Positions 59,161-64,000 of a DNA stretch of 64,000 nt are shown here, one piece after another (position 1 is the first letter of the stretch; each line of letters begins with the position of its first letter). This DNA is from Chryseobacterium sp. FH1 (lineage in GTDB: Bacteria > Bacteroidota > Bacteroidia > Flavobacteriales > Weeksellaceae). Location of the stretch: assembly GCF_000735135.1 (NCBI RefSeq), contig NZ_JPLZ01000006.1, forward strand, positions 806,001-870,000, written 5' to 3'. The position numbers were made by a program, and so were the translations under genes. A model generated the notes under the pieces. The model saw only the letters and a list, made by a program, of their open reading frames with translations, searched no databases and was not told where the DNA came from.

Positions 59161-60105
59161 TTATTTCGAAGCTTGGTTAAGGATTTCCAAATCTTCAGAA
59201 TCTAAACTCAATTTTGGCGCATCGAAAATGGTTTGCAATTGTCGTTCGCTCGTCGCACTTACGATTGGAGCAGTGATTAACGGATTTGCTAACAGCCAAG
59301 CTAACGCCACAGTTGCAGGCTGAGATTGATGTTTTTCGGAAACTTTGTCAAGCGCGCTCAAAACCGCTTTTCCTTTGCCATCAAAATATTTCTTGATGCC
59401 GGCGCCTCGAGTTGTTTTCTCAAAATCTTCTTCGGTTCTGTATTTTCCGGTTAAGAATCCCGCGGCCAAAGACCAATATGGGAAAGCGCTCAATCCGTAT
59501 TTTTCAACCAATGATGCGTATTCCGTTTCGAATTTTTCTCTTTCCACCAAATTGTAATGAGGCTGAAGTGCAACATATTTTGGCAAATTGTTTTTCTCAG
59601 CAACTTCAAAAGATTCAATCAATCTTTCTGGCGAAATATTAGAAGCGCCGATGTATCTTACTTTTCCAGCTTTGATGATTTCGTCGTAAGCAGAAAGTGT
59701 TTCTTCAACTGGCGTTATTTTGTCATCAAAATGTGTGTAATACAAATCGATGTGGTCCCTTCCAAGACGTTTCAGAGATTCGTCAACAGATTTCAGAATG
59801 TGTTTTTTAGTGATGTCGAAGCCGTGTTCTTTGGTTTCAGAACCTACTTTTGTGGCGAGAACGATCTCTTGTCGGTTCTTTTTTTCCTTCATCCATTTTC
59901 CGATGATTTCCTCGGATTGTCCGCCTTTTCCGTTCACCCACCAGGAATAAGTGTCCGCTGTATCGATGAAATTAAATCCTCCTTCTTCGAATTTATTCAG
60001 GATATTGAACGATTCTTTCTCGTCCAAAGTCCATCCGAAAACATTTCCTCCAAAATTGATTGGAGCGATTTCTAAGTCTGTATTTTTAATATTTACTTTT
60101 TTCAT
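59161..60105 (-). CDS. Aldo/keto reductase (first of three)
   Basis: A 314-residue NADPH-dependent aldo/keto reductase. The tetrad is seen in FIDTADTYSWW (Asp, Tyr), VLATKVG (Lys) and DLYYTHFDD (His). The C-terminal IVSATSERQLQTIFDA is the typical cofactor-binding end. It lies 12 bases after the alpha/beta hydrolase and 3 before the MFS gene, so it belongs to the same operon. It likely reduces aldehydes or ketones. Confidence 0.93.
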   Translation of the reverse strand: MKKVNIKNTDLEIAPINFGGNVFGWTLDEKESFNILNKFEEGGFNFIDTADTYSWWVNGKGGQSEEIIGKWMKEKKNRQEIVLATKVGSETKEHGFDITKKHILKSVDESLKRLGRDHIDLYYTHFDDKITPVEETLSAYDEIIKAGKVRYIGASNISPERLIESFEVAEKNNLPKYVALQPHYNLVEREKFETEYASLVEKYGLSAFPYWSLAAGFLTGKYRTEEDFEKTTRGAGIKKYFDGKGKAVLSALDKVSEKHQSQPATVALAWLLANPLITAPIVSATSERQLQTIFDAPKLSLDSEDLEILNQASK

Positions 60106-60117
60106 TTTGATAATTTA

Positions 60118-61110
60118 TTATTTTAAAAATTCTTTTACAGGTTTGATGAATTGGTCAAAAACCTCGATGTGCGGAAGATGTCCCACATTATCAAGTTCCA
60201 CCAATTTTGAATCTTTGATTTTTTGTTGAGTAGCTTTTCCTAATAAGTCGTATCGTCCCATCGTTTCAGCTATTTTCGGGTCTTTCACATTGTTTTTTCC
60301 AATCGCCGTTCTGTCACGCGTTCCGATGATTAATAGTGTTGGAACATTCAGATTTTGGAATTCATAAACAACAGGTTGTGTGAAAATCATATCCGAAGTT
60401 TTTGCGTTGACCAATGCGACTTTGGGATAATCTGGCGCTTTTGTCCAGCCTGTCAAAAGGTAAACCCATTCGTCATATTCCGGTTTCCATTTGTTGTCAT
60501 AATAGAATCCGTTTTGATATTTTTTCGTCGATTCGTAGTCGGCTTTCAGTTCGGTTTCGTAATTTTTATCGATGGAAGTGTAAGGCGCAACCAGTTTCCA
60601 ATCTTCCAGTCCGATTGGGTTTTCGAGGATTAATTTCTCGATCGTTTCTGGGTACATTAATGAAAATCTTGTCGCGACCATTCCGCCCATCGAATGTCCG
60701 AGCAGATAAATTTTATCAATTTTTAATTCATCCAGAACAGCTTTCGTATTCTGAGCCAACTGCTGAAAAGTGAATTGATATTCTGTTGGTTTTGATGATT
60801 TACCGAAACCAATTTGGTCTGGAACGATTACTCGAAATCCTTCTTTATTCAAAGCTTCAACCGTCGTTTTCCAATAAGCACCATTGAAGTTTTTGCCGTG
60901 AAGCAGAACCACGGTTTTGCCGTTGGCTTTATTTGGTTTGATGTCCATATAAGCCATCTTCAAATCCTGATTCTGGCTTTCGAAATTCAGAAAACTGACT
61001 TTGTATGGATATTCATAATTCGTCAACATAATATCTAAAACCGGCCGATTTTTCTGCGCGGATAAATTGATTGATAAAAATAAAAGAACTAGGTATTTTA
61101 AGTATTTCAT
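60118..61110 (-). CDS. Secreted alpha/beta hydrolase
   Basis: A 330-residue hydrolase with a signal peptide (residues 1-18, SINLSAQ). VVLLHGKNFNGAYW gives the oxyanion HG loop, LLGHSMGGMVATRF the nucleophile serine, and NVGHLPHIE the catalytic histidine. It is in the operon 10 bases after DoxX and 12 before the aldo/keto reductase. The substrate is unknown; an ester or haloalkane-type substrate is possible. Confidence 0.92.
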   Translation of the reverse strand: MKYLKYLVLLFLSINLSAQKNRPVLDIMLTNYEYPYKVSFLNFESQNQDLKMAYMDIKPNKANGKTVVLLHGKNFNGAYWKTTVEALNKEGFRVIVPDQIGFGKSSKPTEYQFTFQQLAQNTKAVLDELKIDKIYLLGHSMGGMVATRFSLMYPETIEKLILENPIGLEDWKLVAPYTSIDKNYETELKADYESTKKYQNGFYYDNKWKPEYDEWVYLLTGWTKAPDYPKVALVNAKTSDMIFTQPVVYEFQNLNVPTLLIIGTRDRTAIGKNNVKDPKIAETMGRYDLLGKATQQKIKDSKLVELDNVGHLPHIEVFDQFIKPVKEFLK

Positions 61111-61120
61111 AAAATTGATT

Positions 61121-61507
61121 TTAAAGATTTGATTCCGGTTTGTACTTCTGCCAAAACCAAACCAATCCGAAGAGATAGAAAGAATGCAAAAGTTGAGATT
61201 CTACCGCGCTCCAGTTTTCGATGGATGAACTGCCGAAAATCAAAAGGCTCATCAAGAATAAACTTGCAAACAAAGTGTATCTGGGTTGAAATCCGATTAA
61301 TAACGAAAGTCCCAAAACTGCCTCGGCAATCGGTAAAAAATAACCGAAAGGCGCAACCAAAAAATCTGGAATCGCCGATTTTTCCATTGAAGTTACCATC
61401 CAACTACTGAATGTCTCAAGCTTGGGAAGCCTTACCAGACCGTGACCTAAAAGAGAAATCGCAATCGGCAATCTGAGAAAGAAGAAAATTGTTTTGAAGT
61501 CTTTCAT
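61121..61507 (-). CDS. DoxX family membrane protein
   Basis: A 128-residue integral membrane protein with four hydrophobic segments. LPIAEAVLGLSLLIGFQPRYTLFASL is typical of DoxX/DoxD-like proteins. It is the first gene of the operon that continues with the hydrolase. Family members are linked to redox or thiol-stress membrane complexes, but the role here is not known. Confidence 0.88.
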   Translation of the reverse strand: MKDFKTIFFFLRLPIAISLLGHGLVRLPKLETFSSWMVTSMEKSAIPDFLVAPFGYFLPIAEAVLGLSLLIGFQPRYTLFASLFLMSLLIFGSSSIENWSAVESQLLHSFYLFGLVWFWQKYKPESNL

Positions 61508-61638
61508 AGCTCAATTTTAAAGTTTATTCGATAACAATTAACAGACAGAAATAATCTCTCGCATATTCAGCTGATTTGGCTGATTTAATTTTGATTGAAA
61601 TCTGCGTCCTCTGCAAAATCTGCAAGATTAATTTAAAT

Positions 61639-62691
61639 TTATTTCAAATGGCTGTAAAAATCCGGCGTTGGATTCAAACTTTTATTTTTCCATTGATGCC
61701 AATAAGGATAAGTTGGCGGAACTTCGCTGGCTTTGTCGAGTTTTTCAACTTGTTCACGAGTCAGATTCCAGCCGACAGCTTCCAGATTTTGTTTCAATTG
61801 TTCTTCATTTCTCGCACCAATAATGATGCTGGAAACAGTCGGACGTTGCAACAGCCAATTCAACGCGACCTGAGCAACAGTCTTTCCAACTTCGCCGGCA
61901 ACATCTTCCAAAGCATCAATCGTGTTGTAAAAAATCTCTTCCTGTACAACCGCTTCGGGAACAGGACTTCCGCCTTGTGCAATTCTTCCGTCTTGCGGAA
62001 TCGGTTTGTTTCGCCCGTGTTTTCCGCTCAATCTTCCGGATGCCAGTGGCGACCAAATAATCGAACCGACATTTTGGTCTAATCCGAGTGGCATCAATTC
62101 CCATTCATAATCACGGTTTGCCAAGGAATAATAGACTTGATGCGCAATATATTTGTTCCAACCGTATTTTTCCGAAATCCCAAGAGACTTCATCAAATGC
62201 CAGCCGGAGAAATTTGAACAAGCGATGTAACGGACTTTTCCGCTGGTCACCAATTCATCCAAGACTTTCAAAGTTTCTTCAACCGGTGTGTTTCCGTCGA
62301 AGCCGTGCATATGATAAACATCGATGTAATCTGTTCCGAGGCGTTTCAGACTTCCTTCGATTTGTTTCAAAATATGGAGTCGGGAAGAACCTTGGTTATT
62401 TGGACCGTCGCCAAATGTGAAAGTTGATTTCGTGGATAAAATTAATTTGTCCCGAGAAAAATCTTCAATCGCTTTTCCGAGAACTTCCTCGGATTTTCCG
62501 TCGGAATACATATCGGCCGTGTCAAAGAAATTGACGCCAGCATCCATACAAATATTGACGAGTTTTTTGGCCTCATCCACCTGCGTATTTCCCCAAGCTT
62601 TGAAGAAATCGCCTTCGCCACCGAAAGTCGCGGTTCCGAAACTTAGAACAGGAACTTTCAGTCCTGATTTTCCTAAAAATCTGTATTCCAT
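61639..62691 (-). CDS. Aldo/keto reductase (second of three)
   Basis: A 350-residue aldo/keto reductase of the Kv-beta/YghZ-like type. FFDTADMYSDG, ILSTKST and DVYHMHGFD carry the Asp-Tyr, Lys and His of the tetrad. IIGARNEEQLKQNLEAVGW is the cofactor end. I place the start at ATG 62691 (MEYRFLGKSGLK). An in-frame extension to 62781 would translate a palindromic intergenic repeat. It is separated from DoxX by 131 bases. Confidence 0.93.
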   Translation of the reverse strand: MEYRFLGKSGLKVPVLSFGTATFGGEGDFFKAWGNTQVDEAKKLVNICMDAGVNFFDTADMYSDGKSEEVLGKAIEDFSRDKLILSTKSTFTFGDGPNNQGSSRLHILKQIEGSLKRLGTDYIDVYHMHGFDGNTPVEETLKVLDELVTSGKVRYIACSNFSGWHLMKSLGISEKYGWNKYIAHQVYYSLANRDYEWELMPLGLDQNVGSIIWSPLASGRLSGKHGRNKPIPQDGRIAQGGSPVPEAVVQEEIFYNTIDALEDVAGEVGKTVAQVALNWLLQRPTVSSIIIGARNEEQLKQNLEAVGWNLTREQVEKLDKASEVPPTYPYWHQWKNKSLNPTPDFYSHLK

Positions 62692-62722
62692 TTTGTGGTT
62701 TTTAATTCTTTTTTGAAAAACA

Positions 62723-62777
62723 CTTCGACTCCGCTCAGTGTGACACTCATAAACTGTCAAGCTGAGCGGAGTTGAAG
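62723..62777. repeat. Palindromic intergenic repeat (CTTCGACTCCGCTCAG type)
   Basis: The arms 62723-62745 (CTTCGACTCCGCTCAGTGTG...) and 62755-62777 are reverse complements at about 20 of 23 positions around a 9-base loop. This element is very common in Bacteroidota, and read through as protein it gives the spurious ECHTERSRSV segment. It may act as a weak terminator after DUF3861. Confidence 0.85.
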
Positions 62778-62782
62778 CCATA

Positions 62783-63073
62783 TTATTGACTTTTTAATTT
62801 TTTTATAAATTCGGAAATTGATGGTTTCAATTCTTCAAACAATGGATGTTGCTTGTTTTTCAACATCACTTCGGTAAATAGTTTTAAACCTAAAGCGAAT
62901 TCGGTTGCCGTATTTTCATCATCAAATATCTTTTTTGATTTAATGACTTGAATAATGTTGAAAATATCATCGTGGTTTTCAAATTGAAGACTTAAATTTT
63001 TTGTGCCTTCAGAAGCGTCTTTCAGTTTAAGCTCCTTTAAATCTAATTGATAAGTATTGTTTCTTTTTTCCAT
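62783..63073 (-). CDS. DUF3861 domain protein
   Basis: A 96-residue cytoplasmic protein. LSLQFENHDDIFNIIQVI, FALGLKLFTEVMLKNKQHPLFEELKP and the charged C-terminus are the DUF3861 hallmarks. Small members of this family occur in many bacteria without a known function. It starts 3 bases after the upstream aldo/keto reductase gene ends, so the two are cotranscribed. Confidence 0.88.
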   Translation of the reverse strand: MEKRNNTYQLDLKELKLKDASEGTKNLSLQFENHDDIFNIIQVIKSKKIFDDENTATEFALGLKLFTEVMLKNKQHPLFEELKPSISEFIKKLKSQ

Positions 63074-63076
63074 TAA

Positions 63077-64000
63077 TTAAGATTTTGGAACTGGCGCATT
63101 GGCTTCGATTAATTTTTCTTTCTTTAGTTCTGCCCAGAAATCAGCCGGGATTTTTGCTTTGAATGAGGTCGCATTTTCCTCAGCCTGCTTCACCGTATGC
63201 GCACCAGGAATCACACCCGAAACCACTTCCGGCGCTGCCGCAAATTGAAGTGCCGCCGTTCTCAAATCTACTTTGTGATTGTCAGCAACCCTTTTCAAAG
63301 TTGCTAATTTTTCTTTGACACCATTCGGGAAATCGCCATTGTACAAATATCTGTCTTTACCAGAAAGAAAACCAGCACACAGTGGCGCGCCGACAACAAT
63401 CGAAATGCCTTTTTCAGCCACTTTTGGGAAAACTTTGTTGAGGTCATCGGAATGATGAATTAGTGAATACTGACAGGCAGAAAGGAAAATGTCAGGGTCC
63501 GAAACTTCGATGGCCTTCAAAATCGGTTCGATGGTGTTGACACCAAATCCCCAACCTTTTATCAGACCTTCCTCACGCATTTTGATGAGTTCTGGCATTG
63601 CGCCTTTCGCAGCAATATCAAAATATTTTACCCAATCGCCCTTCATATCTTTGTTGTCAGGAGAAAGGTCGTGGATGAAAACAACGTCCAATGAAGCAAC
63701 GCCTAAACGTTGCAAACTATCTTCAACGCTTTTTCTGGCGCCGGCTGCAGAGTAATCATAATCGTAAGAAAAGTTGAGTTTTCCTTTCCAAAGTCCATCC
63801 AATTTGAAATCATCGTGAGGTTTCAGGATTCTTCCCATTTTTGTGGAAAGTGTGAATTCATCGCGCTTTTTATCTTTCAAAAATAGTCCCATTCGGTGCT
63901 CGCTGAGTCCCAAACCGTACCACGGCGATGTGTCAAAATAACGAACTCCCGCATTCCAGGCGGCTTCTATAGATTGTAAACATTCAATATCCGGATTGAT
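63077..64000 (-). CDS. Aldo/keto reductase (third of three), cut by right edge
   Basis: The minus-strand frame is open to the right edge, so the N-terminus lies outside and about 308 residues remain. The codons from 64000 read through WNAGVRYFDTSPWYGLGLSE, carrying the Asp and Tyr of the tetrad. TLSTKMG supplies the Lys and DVVFIHDLS the His. The PWYG form and the C-terminal SGVIPGAHTVKQAEENATS resemble the fucose/aldose 1-dehydrogenase-like subgroup. A TTG at 63913 could be taken as a start, but the upstream codons are family-like and must be part of the gene. Confidence 0.92.
   Translation of the reverse strand: MNPDIECLQSIEAAWNAGVRYFDTSPWYGLGLSEHRMGLFLKDKKRDEFTLSTKMGRILKPHDDFKLDGLWKGKLNFSYDYDYSAAGARKSVEDSLQRLGVASLDVVFIHDLSPDNKDMKGDWVKYFDIAAKGAMPELIKMREEGLIKGWGFGVNTIEPILKAIEVSDPDIFLSACQYSLIHHSDDLNKVFPKVAEKGISIVVGAPLCAGFLSGKDRYLYNGDFPNGVKEKLATLKRVADNHKVDLRTAALQFAAAPEVVSGVIPGAHTVKQAEENATSFKAKIPADFWAELKKEKLIEANAPVPKS

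Noticed and set aside
1-64000. CRISPR array, prophage, insertion sequence, integrase or defence island
   Set aside because: No regularly spaced direct repeats, transposase, phage or recognised defence gene families were seen. The repeats present are isolated palindromes.

Overview
The window looks like chromosome of a low-GC member of the Bacteroidota, class Flavobacteriia, most like Chryseobacterium, Epilithonimonas or related Weeksellaceae. Evidence: type IX secretion (T9SS) C-terminal sorting domains on secreted proteins, a SusC/SusD outer-membrane pair, -7 promoter boxes of the flavobacterial form TAnnTTTG in front of many genes, no clear Shine-Dalgarno sequences, a DNA polymerase III alpha subunit with a fused N-terminal proofreading exonuclease, and several intergenic palindromes typical of this group. 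I see no integrase, transposase, phage gene or CRISPR array. Most of the window is ordinary core genome.

Layout. 1-2622: a DprE1-like oxidase (cut by the left edge), a DprE2-like reductase and a HAD phosphatase. Together they suggest epimerisation of a polyprenyl-phosphate pentose. A GxxExxY gene bracketed by two nested inverted repeats sits between the first two. 2674-4588: cysteine desulfurase, thioredoxin and two identical tRNA-Asp genes. 4668-8608: a CPA1 Na+/H+ antiporter and an M13 peptidase. 8856-12300: two T9SS-secreted adhesin-like paralogs with near-identical ends and different middles. 12376-17104: dnaE. 17235-20147: a small secreted protein with an obligatory TTG start and a T9SS-sorted subtilase. 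20162-24401: the compact operon acpP-fabF-rnc-(IPExxxVDY)-pyk. 24493-30438: folE, cysS, a paralog of the TTG-start protein, and malQ. 30610-36540: a Tyr/Asp-rich secreted protein, an LTxxQ protein, ferritin, and two DUF3857/transglutaminase-like proteins, one apparently catalytically dead. 36677-40506: an AddA/RecB-like helicase-nuclease and rnhB. 40613-45161: a SusC/SusD pair. 45183-49588: ffh, a small membrane protein, amtB and a TPR gene broken by an in-frame TAA. 49705-54387: HMG-CoA synthase, then an AraC regulator divergent from aldehyde dehydrogenase plus DUF779. 54524-57193: a DAACS symporter and cinA. 57218-64000: a minus-strand reductase and detoxification-like cluster (three aldo/keto reductases, MFS exporter, alpha/beta hydrolase, dienelactone hydrolase, DoxX, DUF3861), cut by the right edge.

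The most interesting items are the DprE1/DprE2-like pair with its GxxExxY insertion, the paired TTG-start paralogs with near-leaderless promoters, the transglutaminase paralog that lost its cysteine, an inverted repeat on the amtB promoter, the nonsense-interrupted TPR gene, and several families of intergenic palindromes. I did not find a clearly new defence or mobile system. The closest candidate for an under-described unit is the repeat-bracketed GxxExxY element.
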